10,603 nt of DNA from CALJIC01 sp039805565 (GTDB lineage: Bacteria > Chloroflexota > Chloroflexia > Chloroflexales > Roseiflexaceae). The translations under genes were made by a program, and so were the position numbers. A model generated the notes under the pieces. The model did no database searches, was not told the origin of the DNA, and saw only the letters and a list, made by a program, of their open reading frames with translations. The DNA lies in NCBI GenBank assembly GCA_039805565.1, contig JBDLTZ010000266.1, forward strand, positions 1 to 10,603, given 5' to 3'. Shown here piece after piece: positions 1 to 7,519 of the stretch (its first letter is position 1; every line of letters begins with the position of its first letter).

Positions 1-1085
<1,085 letters not shown>

Positions 1086-1092
1086 CGCCACT

Positions 1093-1121
1093 TTGACAGC
1101 CCAGGTGGGTTTTTGTAGGAT
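1093..1121 (+). promoter_or_regulatory. Predicted sigma70-type promoter for gpmI
   Basis: The -35 hexamer is a perfect TTGACA (1093-1098). A spacer of exactly 17 nt leads to TAGGAT (1116-1121) as the -10, which would start transcription near 1128 and leave a leader of about 59 nt before the gpmI ATG. The -10 runs into the left arm of the inverted repeat at 1120-1150. This suggests gpmI is transcribed independently of secA. Confidence 0.7.
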
Positions 1122-1150
1122 GGCCGGGTCTCAGCACGAGACTCGGCCAT
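1120..1150. repeat. 13-bp inverted repeat between secA and gpmI
   Basis: The left arm (1120-1132) and right arm (1138-1150) pair over 13 positions with a single G-U wobble and a 5-nt loop, AGCAC. In RNA reading through from secA it would be a very stable hairpin. No T-run follows it, so it is not a canonical intrinsic terminator. Because the left arm includes the end of the predicted -10 and the likely start site, it could instead be an operator for a dimeric DNA-binding protein. The short stem AGCCC/GGGTT with TTTTT just before it (about 1099-1114) is a weaker terminator candidate for secA. Confidence 0.7.
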
Positions 1151-1186
1151 TCGCCTAGCAGTGGCCACCCCACACAGGAGGTTCCG

Positions 1187-2761
1187 ATGACCAACCATAC
1201 ACATCCCCGCCCCGTCATGCTCGTCATCCGCGACGGCTGGGGCGAGCGTGAGGAGACCGAGGGCAACGGCGTCAAGCTCGCCACAAAGCCGTACGATGAC
1301 CGCTGGCGCGCCGAGCGCCCCTTCACTCTGGTGCGCGCCGCCGAGAAGGACGTGGGTCTCCCCGCCGGCCAGATGGGCAACTCCGAGGTCGGCCACCTCA
1401 ACCTCGGCGCCGGCTTTATCGTGCGTCAGGACATCACGGTGATAGACGACAGCATTGCCGATGGGTCGTTCTTCCAGAACCCGGTGCTCTGCGGCGCCGT
1501 CGAGCAGGTCAAGGCGCGCGGCACGGCCCTGCACCTGATCGGCCTGCTCGGCACCGGCGGCGTCCACGCCCACGCCAGCCACGCCAAGGCCATCCTCGAG
1601 CTCGCCAAGCGCCAGGGCCTCGAGCGCGTCTTCGTGCACTTCTTCACCGACGGGCGCGACACCATGCCGCAGAGCGGGCTCGACTTCGCCCGCGACCTGA
1701 TCGGCTTCATGCAGGAGCACGGCGTCGGGCAGGTGGCATCGGTGATCGGCCGCTACTACGCGATGGACCGCGATAAGCGCTGGGAGCGAACGCAGCTCGC
1801 CTACGACCTGCTCACCAAGGGCGTGGGCAACCCGGCCCTCGACGCGCTCAGCGCCATCCAGCGCTCGTACGACGAGGGCGTGACCGACGAGTTCATCAAG
1901 CCTGCGGTGATTGTGGATGCGGCCGGGCAGCCGGTGGCTACCATCGGCGATGGCGATGCGGTGGTGTGCTACAACTTCCGCGCCGACCGCGCCCGGCAGA
2001 TCACGCGCGCCTTCGTCCAGCCGGACTTTGCCGGCTTCGCGCGCGAGCCGCTCACCGAGCTGATCTACATCGGCATGACCGAGTACGAGAAGGACCTGCC
2101 GTTCCAGGTGGCCGTCCAGAACGACGACGTCGCCGTGCCGCTCGCCCGCGTCGTGAGCGAGGCCGGCCTGCGCCAGTTCCACGCGGCCGAGACCGAGAAG
2201 TACCCGCACGTCACCTTCTTCTTTAACGGCGGGCGCGAGGAGCCTTTCGCCAGCGAGGATTGGCAGATCGTCCCCTCGCCCAAGGAGGTGCCGACCTACG
2301 ACCTCAAGCCGGAGATGAGCGCCCAGGGCGTGCGCGATGTGGTGCTCCAGGCGATCGATTCTGGTCAGTACGACTTTATTATGGTCAACTTTGCCAACCC
2401 GGACATGGTCGGTCACACCGGCGTCATCCCCGCGGTCGTGGCGGCCGTCGAGGTGGTGGACGCCTGCGTCGGCGCGATCGTCGAGGCGGCGGCGGCCAAG
2501 GGCGGCGCGGCGATCGTCATGGCGGACCACGGCAACGCCGAGCTGATGATCGACCCCCAGACCGGCGGGCCGCACACGGCGCACACCACCAACCCGGTGC
2601 CCACCTACCTGGTGGCCGGGCCGGGCCTGGGCCTGGAGAAGGGGCAGGTTACGCTGCGCGACGGCGGGCGCCTGGCGGACATCGCGCCGACGGTGCTGGA
2701 TCTCCTGGGGGTGGAGAAGGCGCCTGAGATGACGGGCGAGAGTCTGATCGTGCGGGCGTAA
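1187..2761 (+). CDS. gpmI: 2,3-bisphosphoglycerate-independent phosphoglycerate mutase (iPGM)
   Basis: This cytoplasmic enzyme interconverts 3- and 2-phosphoglycerate in glycolysis and gluconeogenesis through a phosphoserine intermediate and two metal ions, usually Mn2+. The 524 residues match the usual family length of about 510. LVIRDGWGE holds the first metal ligand (D16), and GQMGNSEVGH holds the catalytic serine (S66). The phosphotransferase insert shows HAHASH (H127), TDGRDT (155-159), GRYYAMDRDKRWER (189-201) and NFRADRAR (R265, R268). The C-terminal alkaline-phosphatase-like half carries K338, NPDMVGH (D406, H410), MADHGNAE (D447, H448) and PHTAHTTNPVP (462-472). All key residues are present, so the enzyme should be active. 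The ATG is supported by AGGAGG at 1176-1181, 5 nt upstream, and by a near-consensus promoter. The neighbouring gene downstream is convergent. Confidence 0.98.
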   Translation: MTNHTHPRPVMLVIRDGWGEREETEGNGVKLATKPYDDRWRAERPFTLVRAAEKDVGLPAGQMGNSEVGHLNLGAGFIVRQDITVIDDSIADGSFFQNPVLCGAVEQVKARGTALHLIGLLGTGGVHAHASHAKAILELAKRQGLERVFVHFFTDGRDTMPQSGLDFARDLIGFMQEHGVGQVASVIGRYYAMDRDKRWERTQLAYDLLTKGVGNPALDALSAIQRSYDEGVTDEFIKPAVIVDAAGQPVATIGDGDAVVCYNFRADRARQITRAFVQPDFAGFAREPLTELIYIGMTEYEKDLPFQVAVQNDDVAVPLARVVSEAGLRQFHAAETEKYPHVTFFFNGGREEPFASEDWQIVPSPKEVPTYDLKPEMSAQGVRDVVLQAIDSGQYDFIMVNFANPDMVGHTGVIPAVVAAVEVVDACVGAIVEAAAAKGGAAIVMADHGNAELMIDPQTGGPHTAHTTNPVPTYLVAGPGLGLEKGQVTLRDGGRLADIAPTVLDLLGVEKAPEMTGESLIVRA

Positions 2762-2765
2762 AATG

Positions 2766-2802
2766 ACGCGGTGGGGGCCTGGTTGTCCGGCCCTCACCGC
2801 GT
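2766..2802. terminator. Hairpin between the convergent gpmI and Yip1-like genes, probable bidirectional terminator
   Basis: Arms 2766-2779 and 2789-2802 pair over 14 positions with one G-U wobble and a 9-nt loop. The hairpin sits 4 nt after the gpmI stop and 26 nt after the stop of the minus-strand gene. Read on the minus strand the stem is followed by CATTTTA, a short U tract. On the plus strand no U tract follows, so termination of gpmI there may be weak or Rho-assisted. Confidence 0.6.
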
Positions 2803-2828
2803 GGGAACCTACCTCTGCTGCGCCACCG

Positions 2829-3500
2829 CTACGGCGCTGTGTTTGCGGCTCCGGCTACCGCCGCGATCATTGCCACCAGGATCGCGCCCAGCACACATGC
2901 CACCACTAGCCCGATCACCGCTACGATGACCATCGTGATCAGCGCCTTGTCCTTCGGCACGTTCATGCCCGCCTGGATGCCGAGGTACGTCAGGTAGAGG
3001 TTGTAGCCGAACGCCGCCAGGCTGATCACCCAGGTGAGGCAGGCGAGCACCGGTACCGCCGACACAATCAGTGAGATGAGGCCGTTCAGCAGCGCCAGCG
3101 GCGTGTAGAACAGCGAGATGTCGTACGCCAGCTCGCCGAACTGCCCGCTGCCGCCGAAGGCCCGCCCGATGAAGTAGACGATCGCCAGGTAGATCAGGAA
3201 GCCGAGCAGGCCGATCGTCAGCGCGCCGATGATCGCGCCGAGGATGCTTGGCTGCGCCGCAGCCCCCGTCGCCAGCCCCTCGAACGGCGTGCTCTCGAGC
3301 TGCTCCATCGTCGCCGGGTCCGGCGGAGGCGGCGGGGGTGCGACCGCGGCGCCGATTGCGCCGAGCACCGCGCTGATCACCGCCCCGATCGCCGCGTAGA
3401 TCAACCCCCACCCCAGGTCGTTGCGCTCGTGCTCCTCGAACGTCGCCACCGAAGGCCGCGTCAGCACCGCGATGCTGCCGTTGAGCATCTGCTGGAACAT
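2829..3500 (-). CDS. Yip1-like multi-pass membrane protein
   Basis: A 223-residue integral membrane protein of unknown function. It starts MFQQMLNGSIAVLTRPSVATF and has five hydrophobic segments at about 31-54, 86-113, 126-148, 149-175 and 187-216. A Pro-rich stretch (APPPPPPDP, 54-62) and a short polar loop separate the first segment from the rest. Layout and size resemble the Yip1 family (PF04893), whose bacterial members have no well-defined role. The start at 3500 is chosen because AAGGAG (3508-3513) lies 7 nt upstream; the frame stays open for 19 more codons to 3557, but that stretch has no such site and is not hydrophobic. It lies 87 nt downstream of the glycosyltransferase gene on the same strand. 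It could be cotranscribed or use the extended -10 at 3562-3570. The Yip1 assignment is by pattern only. Confidence 0.75.
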   Translation of the reverse strand: MFQQMLNGSIAVLTRPSVATFEEHERNDLGWGLIYAAIGAVISAVLGAIGAAVAPPPPPPDPATMEQLESTPFEGLATGAAAQPSILGAIIGALTIGLLGFLIYLAIVYFIGRAFGGSGQFGELAYDISLFYTPLALLNGLISLIVSAVPVLACLTWVISLAAFGYNLYLTYLGIQAGMNVPKDKALITMVIVAVIGLVVACVLGAILVAMIAAVAGAANTAP

Positions 3501-3561
3501 GCCGTCTCTCCTTCCGATCAGCGGGGATACCTGCCGCACCGCACACGGGCGGGCCACGCTG

Positions 3562-3570
3562 ATGATACCA
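3562..3570 (-). promoter_or_regulatory. Possible extended -10 promoter for the Yip1-like gene
   Basis: On the minus strand this reads TGG-TATCAT: a TATCAT -10 (3562-3567) preceded by the TGn extension. It would start transcription near 3555, about 55 nt before the start codon. No good -35 is visible at the expected distance, so the call depends on the extended -10 alone. Confidence 0.35.
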
Positions 3571-3587
3571 CAGTGGGGAAGGAAGCC

Positions 3588-6182
3588 TCACTCGCCTGCG
3601 AGCGCCGCGCGCAGCAGCCGCTCGGCATCGTCGCCCACCCCCAGAGCAAGCACCACCGGCGCCCCGGCCGGGTAGCGCGGCGGGGCGAGCTCGCGTGCAC
3701 CTGGGCCGAGCGCGGCCAGCCCTGTGGCCCGCATCTCGGGCGATGCTCCGGCCGGCAGTATCAGCAGCGCCTGCTCGCCCGGCGGCGCCGAGAGCCCCTC
3801 GCCGACGTCGAAGAAGCCCACCTCGGCGCCGCTCGTCAGGAAGCGCACCACGTCGCTGCGGCGCGCACCCGCGGGCAGAAACACTCGCACCGCCCGCAGC
3901 GCGGGGTCGTCGGCGGTCGCATGGGCGCGTACGACCCGCCCCATGGCTGTCTCTGGCACATCGAACGCCTCCTGCACCCGGGGGTCGCGCGGCATCTGGC
4001 CGAAGTAGAGCCAGGTGTTGTAGGCCAAGCTCGTGAGGAGGACCACGGACGAAAGACCAATGACGAACGACCGTGGCCGATAGTCGGTGGTCGGTGGTCG
4101 GCGGTCGGTAGTCCGTGCTCCTCGGCCCTGTGTCAGCCAGGCCAGCCCCCACGCCGCCAGCACGGCAGCCGGCGCCAGCGCGGGCAGTGCGCGCATGGCG
4201 TGTGGGGCGCCAGTGCTGAGCATGCCCGGCACCAGCCCCAGAGCGAGCCACGCGAGCAGCATGGTCCCGGGGCCGCCCCGGCGCAGCAGCGCCAGCCCGA
4301 CTCCAACCAGCAGCAGCCCGCCCGTGACCGGGTCCACCATCGGGGCGCCCGGCGCGTGGTGTCTCCCGTTCTGGTCGCCCACCACGTGCCACATCAGCAG
4401 GTAGCGCTCGCCGTTACGCAGCAGCAGCAGCAGCGGTGCGTGGACCCCGGCGTCCTCGTCGTTGTAGAAGGCCACCGCGCCGGTGCGCCGGTTGTACCCC
4501 TGGAAGTCCTCGGCGATGAAGCGCAGCAGCGGCGTGAGTATGACCAGCCCCACCACCGCGGCCGCCACGAGCCCGGGCGTCGCCCGCCGCCACGCCGCGC
4601 GGTTCCATCCAAGCCGCAGCGTCACCAGCGCGGCGACCGTCACCGGCGCCAGCCGCCCGGTGTGGTAGGCGTAGGCCGCGAGGCCCGCGAGGACGCCCGC
4701 GAGACACAGCCTGACAACCGGCCACCGAGCACCGACGACCTGTGATGTGGGCTCTGCTGTGCCTCCTCGGCTCCCTGTCGTGGCTCGTCCATCGTCAATT
4801 CCGCGTAGTCCGAAGCCGATCGCCGCCAGCGTCAGCACCTGGTCCAGCGTGGCCGGGAAGCCCCAGCGGCTCAGGCTCAGCGCCCACGAGGCCCAGGCCA
4901 CCAGCGCTGCTGCGAGCACCGCCGCCCGCGCGCCAACGAGCGGCCGCGCCGCCCACCACAGTGCCAGCGGGACGAGGGCACCCGCCAGCGCGCTCACCAG
5001 CCGCACGCTCGCCACGCCTGGCCCGAGCAGCCCCATCACGGGCGCCACCAGGTAGAACAGCAGCGCCGGCAGGTCGGCGCCCTGCACCACGTACACCGGC
5101 CGGTAGCCCTGGTCGCGCCAGATCTCGAGCGCGACCAACCCGTGCCGTGCCTCGTCGCGCCACAGCCCCAGAGGCAGCGTGTCGAGCGCGTAGAGCCGCA
5201 GCCCAAGCGCCATGAGGGTTATGCCGAGGAGCGCCGCCACCTCCCAGCGGAGTATCTGCTCGCCCGCCTCTGCCACGCCTTGACTGAGCGGCGGCCGGCC
5301 CAGCGTGCGCGGCACGGGGCGTGGCCCTCCGGGAAGAAGCTTCTCCAGGGGCGCCCGGCCTACGAGCAGCAGCGCCAGCGGCACGAAGGGCCACCACGGC
5401 CAGCCGAACGTCGGCAGCCAGTAGCCTGCCAGCGCCGGCCGAGCCGCCGCCCATCCCACCACCAGCGCAAGAGCCAGCCCGACGGCTAGCGGTGAGCGCG
5501 CCCGGAGCACGTCCGCCTGTCGTCGGTCAGTGGTCGCTGCTCGCTGCTCGCTGCTCGCTGCTCGGCAGGCCAGTGCCCGCGTCAGCAGCCATCCGATCAG
5601 TGGCAGCGTGAGCAGGAACACCGTTCGCTCGACGGGAAGACCGCCCACGTCCGCCGGGCGCGCCTCGGCCCCGCCCAGCGCCACGACCAGGTCGCGCTCG
5701 TCCCCTGCCGGCCGGAAGGTATCCCCGCCGAAGGTCAGGGCCGTGTCGCCGGTGGTGTCCGTGGGGGCCAGGAGCGTGTAGCGGCGCCAGGCCGTGCTCA
5801 CGTCGAAGGAGCCGAGTGTCCGGCCGTCCGCACGCAGTGACAGCGTCGGGTCGGGGGAGCCGGCAGGGCGGGCGGCGTTCAGGCGCAGCGTCACGATCGC
5901 CGGGCGGCCGTCGAGGCCGTAGAGGAACAGCGCGGAGTCCGGCTTCGCCCAGCGGTACGCGCCGAGCGGGTTGGCCTCGCGCTCGTAGAACCCCACCAGC
6001 GCCCGCTCGTCGCCCGGCGCCACCGCCACGCGCTGCAGGGGGGATGTGACGCGTGCGCCGAGCAGCAGCGCCAGCACCGTGGCCATGAGCAGGAGCCCGA
6101 GCTCGGGCAGCAGAGAGGGAAGCGTCCGTAGGCGCGGGTATGCGCCGGCGGGGTCGGCCGGCTGTAGCTTGATGGCGTTCAA
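3588..6182 (-). CDS. GT-C fold membrane glycosyltransferase (family 39 / ArnT-like)
   Basis: An 864-residue polytopic membrane protein likely to transfer a sugar from a polyprenyl-phosphate donor on the outer face of the membrane. A membrane helix (28-46) precedes a hydrophilic, beta-rich, jelly-roll-like region (about 50-186). Many further helices follow. GLWRDEARHG has the acidic pair D343-E344 in the first large loop of the catalytic part, as in PMT/ArnT enzymes. AYAYHTGR (503-510), PMVDPVTGGLLLVG (614-627) and APHAMRALPALAP (659-671) also fit this family in Chloroflexota as I remember it. A soluble C-terminal tail runs from about 725. Three hydrophilic loops, at about 206-221, 460-490 and 686-704, are encoded by 7-nt repeats (annotated separately). 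The start codon is TTG with no obvious ribosome-binding site; M33 is an alternative but would cut into the first helix. The donor and acceptor cannot be told from the sequence. Confidence 0.85.
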   Translation of the reverse strand: MNAIKLQPADPAGAYPRLRTLPSLLPELGLLLMATVLALLLGARVTSPLQRVAVAPGDERALVGFYEREANPLGAYRWAKPDSALFLYGLDGRPAIVTLRLNAARPAGSPDPTLSLRADGRTLGSFDVSTAWRRYTLLAPTDTTGDTALTFGGDTFRPAGDERDLVVALGGAEARPADVGGLPVERTVFLLTLPLIGWLLTRALACRAASSEQRAATTDRRQADVLRARSPLAVGLALALVVGWAAARPALAGYWLPTFGWPWWPFVPLALLLVGRAPLEKLLPGGPRPVPRTLGRPPLSQGVAEAGEQILRWEVAALLGITLMALGLRLYALDTLPLGLWRDEARHGLVALEIWRDQGYRPVYVVQGADLPALLFYLVAPVMGLLGPGVASVRLVSALAGALVPLALWWAARPLVGARAAVLAAALVAWASWALSLSRWGFPATLDQVLTLAAIGFGLRGIDDGRATTGSRGGTAEPTSQVVGARWPVVRLCLAGVLAGLAAYAYHTGRLAPVTVAALVTLRLGWNRAAWRRATPGLVAAAVVGLVILTPLLRFIAEDFQGYNRRTGAVAFYNDEDAGVHAPLLLLLRNGERYLLMWHVVGDQNGRHHAPGAPMVDPVTGGLLLVGVGLALLRRGGPGTMLLAWLALGLVPGMLSTGAPHAMRALPALAPAAVLAAWGLAWLTQGRGARTTDRRPPTTDYRPRSFVIGLSSVVLLTSLAYNTWLYFGQMPRDPRVQEAFDVPETAMGRVVRAHATADDPALRAVRVFLPAGARRSDVVRFLTSGAEVGFFDVGEGLSAPPGEQALLILPAGASPEMRATGLAALGPGARELAPPRYPAGAPVVLALGVGDDAERLLRAALAGE
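4040..4123. repeat. 7-nt tandem array A inside the glycosyltransferase gene
   Basis: Twelve in-phase heptads can be laid out on the plus strand. GGACCAC, GGACGAA, AGACCAA, TGACGAA and CGACCGT come first, then GGCCGAT, AGTCGGT, GGTCGGT, GGTCGGC, GGTCGGT, AGTCCGT and GCTCCTC. The array switches from a GAC-A type to a GTCGG type without losing phase. On the coding (minus) strand the GTCGG part gives RTTDRRPPTTDYRP, a seven-residue period, in a polar loop before the next membrane helix. Confidence 0.85.
4717..4806. repeat. Degenerate 7-nt array B inside the glycosyltransferase gene
   Basis: Heptads ACCGGCC, ACCGAGC, ACCGACG and ACCTGTG (4717-4744) are the same unit as array A in the opposite orientation. 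A second degenerate patch follows: CGTGGCT, CGTCCAT, CGTCAAT and TCCGCGT (4779-4806). The segment encodes a Gly/Thr/Arg-rich loop at residues 460-490 between two hydrophobic helices. The repeat is clear only in the first four units; the middle has decayed or is unrelated. Confidence 0.5.
5524..5565. repeat. 7-nt tandem array C inside the glycosyltransferase gene
   Basis: After a diverged CGGTCAG comes TGGTCGC, then TGCTCGC three times, then TGCTCGG. The coding strand reads RAASSEQRAATTDRR across it (about residues 207-221), directly after a membrane helix. The unit shares the form TG(G/C)TCG(G/C) with array A. Confidence 0.9.
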
Positions 6183-6223
6183 GGTTGTTTTCTGGCGTGT
6201 GGCGGGCTCTCGAAAGTCGACCC

Positions 6224-6252
6224 ATAGTAGCGCACGCGCCGCTCGGGTGCAA
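6224..6252 (-). promoter_or_regulatory. Probable promoter of the glycosyltransferase gene
   Basis: Read on the minus strand: TTGCAC (-35, 6247-6252), 17-nt spacer, TACTAT (-10, 6224-6229). Start of transcription would be near 6217, giving a leader of about 35 nt to the TTG start codon. Each hexamer is only a partial consensus match; the exact 17-nt spacing and position support it. Confidence 0.45.
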
Positions 6253-6265
6253 ATGAGACAAGGAC

Positions 6266-6294
6266 TTGCGTACCAAGAACAAGTGTGCTATAAT
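6266..6294 (+). promoter_or_regulatory. Strong predicted promoter of the 54-residue protein gene
   Basis: TTGCGT (-35, 6266-6271), a 17-nt spacer, and a perfect TATAAT (-10, 6289-6294) preceded by the TGC extension. Predicted start near 6301, about 47 nt ahead of the ATG. Its -35 lies only 13 nt from the -35 of the divergent glycosyltransferase promoter. Confidence 0.8.
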
Positions 6295-6347
6295 GTCCGT
6301 GGTGACGATAGTTCGCCGGGCATCCCGCCCAAAGAAAGAGGACGAAC

Positions 6348-6512
6348 ATGTATCGTAAAGAGGTCGTATATGATCGGGAGACCCACGACTACGCGATGTA
6401 CCTCGATGGCGAGCTCGTCGGCTTTGCCCGCACCTACCACGAGGCCGAGGTCACGCTTGACCAGCTGGTCTACGAGCTGATGAGTGGAGAATACTTTCGC
6501 GAGGCGGCGTAG
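6348..6512 (+). CDS. Small conserved hypothetical protein (54 aa)
   Basis: A short frame starting MYRKEVVYDRETHDYAMYLD and ending in MSGEYFREAA. It is acidic, rich in Tyr, Glu and Asp, and has no signal peptide, membrane segment or cysteine. The predicted pattern is a beta hairpin (KEVVYDRE...DYAMYLDGELVGFA) followed by one helix (YHEAEVTLDQLVYELM), a small alpha/beta fold. AAGAGG (6336-6341) lies 6 nt before the ATG and a near-perfect promoter lies upstream, so expression is well supported. I recall near-identical small proteins, with the core YLDGELVGFARTYHEAE, from other Chloroflexota, often in several copies, but no function. It is transcribed divergently from the glycosyltransferase gene and converges on the transporter remnant. 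A DNA-binding or antitoxin-like role is possible but nothing in it shows this. Confidence 0.8.
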   Translation: MYRKEVVYDRETHDYAMYLDGELVGFARTYHEAEVTLDQLVYELMSGEYFREAA

Positions 6513-6627
6513 CGCCGCCCCGCGCCTCGTGCGGCGCCGACGCAAGCCGGGCCGTTAGCCATAGAGCAGGCGGGAGGCTGATCACCCTACGGGAGCGGTC
6601 TCCCGCTGCGTCCCCCCCCGCGTGCTG

Positions 6628-7286
6628 CATCTCACCCGCAGCCATCCCACGCGCTTCAGCCGCCCGCTCACTCATCGCCGCCCGCAGCGCCTCGATATCC
6701 CGCGGCACCAGGTACAGCGCCAGCAGCAGGAGCGCCCCGCAGGCCAGCCAGGCTGTGCCGCAGACCAGCAGGATGGCCCCCGTCAGTGATGACTGCACCG
6801 CCAGCCCACCAGCGGCCCCACCACCAGAGCGAGCACCAGCCCCAGCATGTAGCCTATCGGCGCCGTCAGCGTCAGCAGGCTGTACACCCGCCCGCGCACC
6901 TTCGGCTCGAAGTAGTCCGACACCAGGCTGTAGATCCCCGGGTAGCTCGAGTCGTCCACGCCGGTCGAGGCGCGCGAGGCGAGGAACATCGGGTAGGTCG
7001 GCGCGATCGCGCTCAGCCAGGTGGTGCGGCCCCAGATGAACGAGGCCAGCGCCAGCAGCTTCGCGCGCGCGAAGCGGTCGTATAGGTAGCCCCAGAGCGG
7101 GTAGAGCACCGCGCCCACGATCATGGCGCCGGTGAATACCGCGCCCATCTGGGCCTTGTCTTTCCCGAAGCTCTCCATGATCGGCGTGGTCAGCGGGCCG
7201 ATCAGCAGCTTGTCCGTCTGGTGCAGCAGCATGAACAGGAAGAACACCGCCAGGACGAACCACCGGTAGCGACGCGAAGAGCTCAT
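6628..7286 (-). pseudogene. MFS transporter remnant, internally deleted and frameshifted
   Basis: The minus-strand frame from 7286 begins MSSSRRYRWFVLAVFFLFML, with GAAGGTGG just upstream as ribosome-binding site. It gives the first five helices of a major facilitator: helix 1 (9-30), helix 2 (46-65), the motif-A-like GYLYDRFARAK (66-76), a helix-4 region with R105, and helix 5 ending in GPLVGWR. It then stops within a few codons (CSHH, stop at 6783). In another frame (6792-6628) comes one hydrophobic helix, LTGAILLVCGTAWLACGALL, then YLVPRDIEALRAAMSERA, which looks like the last helix and tail of a transporter. Full-length MFS proteins have 12 helices in about 400 residues, so about half is missing. 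If the second piece is helix 6, the product would still be only a half transporter. Substrate unknown. Confidence 0.7.
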
Positions 7287-7473
7287 CACGCCACCTTCTT
7301 TCGCTTCAAAGCGTGTGGCACACGAGACTGGCGCTCGTCCCATGCTCACCCGCTGCTTCTGGCCCGAGCAGGCTCTCTGTGCCCCGCGGGTGAACGTGGC
7401 ACAACCCTACGAACGCGGCTTGCGCGGGCGCGTGAGTTGGTTGATCGTAGTGCCCCCACCCGAGCAATACGGG

Positions 7474-7479
7474 TATAAT
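7474..7479 (+). promoter_or_regulatory. Predicted -10 element for the phosphohexomutase gene
   Basis: A perfect TATAAT lies 40 nt before the ATG, predicting a start near 7486. At 17-nt spacing the -35 position reads TGCCCC (7451-7456), a poor match, so this promoter may need an activator. The rest of 7287-7519 holds no other gene I can support and no clear promoter for the minus-strand transporter remnant. Confidence 0.55.
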
Positions 7480-7519
7480 AGCTGGGTACCTATGTGTTCA
7501 GAAGAATAAGGAGGCGCGC

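Noticed and set aside
2809..4392. 527-codon minus-strand frame overlapping the Yip1-like and glycosyltransferase genes
   Set aside because: It runs out of frame with both well-supported genes and has a random Arg/Ala/Gly composition.
3429..4745. 438-codon plus-strand frame opposite the glycosyltransferase
   Set aside because: Low-complexity His/Gln/Arg translation, kept open by GC bias and the heptad array. The minus-strand frame has membrane helices and family motifs.
4040..5565. CRISPR array or mobile element as explanation of the repeats
   Set aside because: Units are 7 nt without unique spacers, and there is no transposase, terminal inverted repeat or target duplication.
5527..6282. 251-codon frame in another minus-strand phase as an alternative N-terminus of the glycosyltransferase
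   Set aside because: It reads Arg/Ala/Gly-rich without the membrane helix seen in the chosen frame, and ends at the heptad array.
6288..6545. 85-codon minus-strand frame opposite the 54-residue protein
   Set aside because: No ribosome-binding site or promoter for it; the plus-strand frame has both and a more protein-like composition.
6585..6610. Hairpin CGGGAG-CGGT-CTCCCG as a terminator of the small gene
   Set aside because: Six base pairs with no T-run on either strand; not enough to call a terminator.
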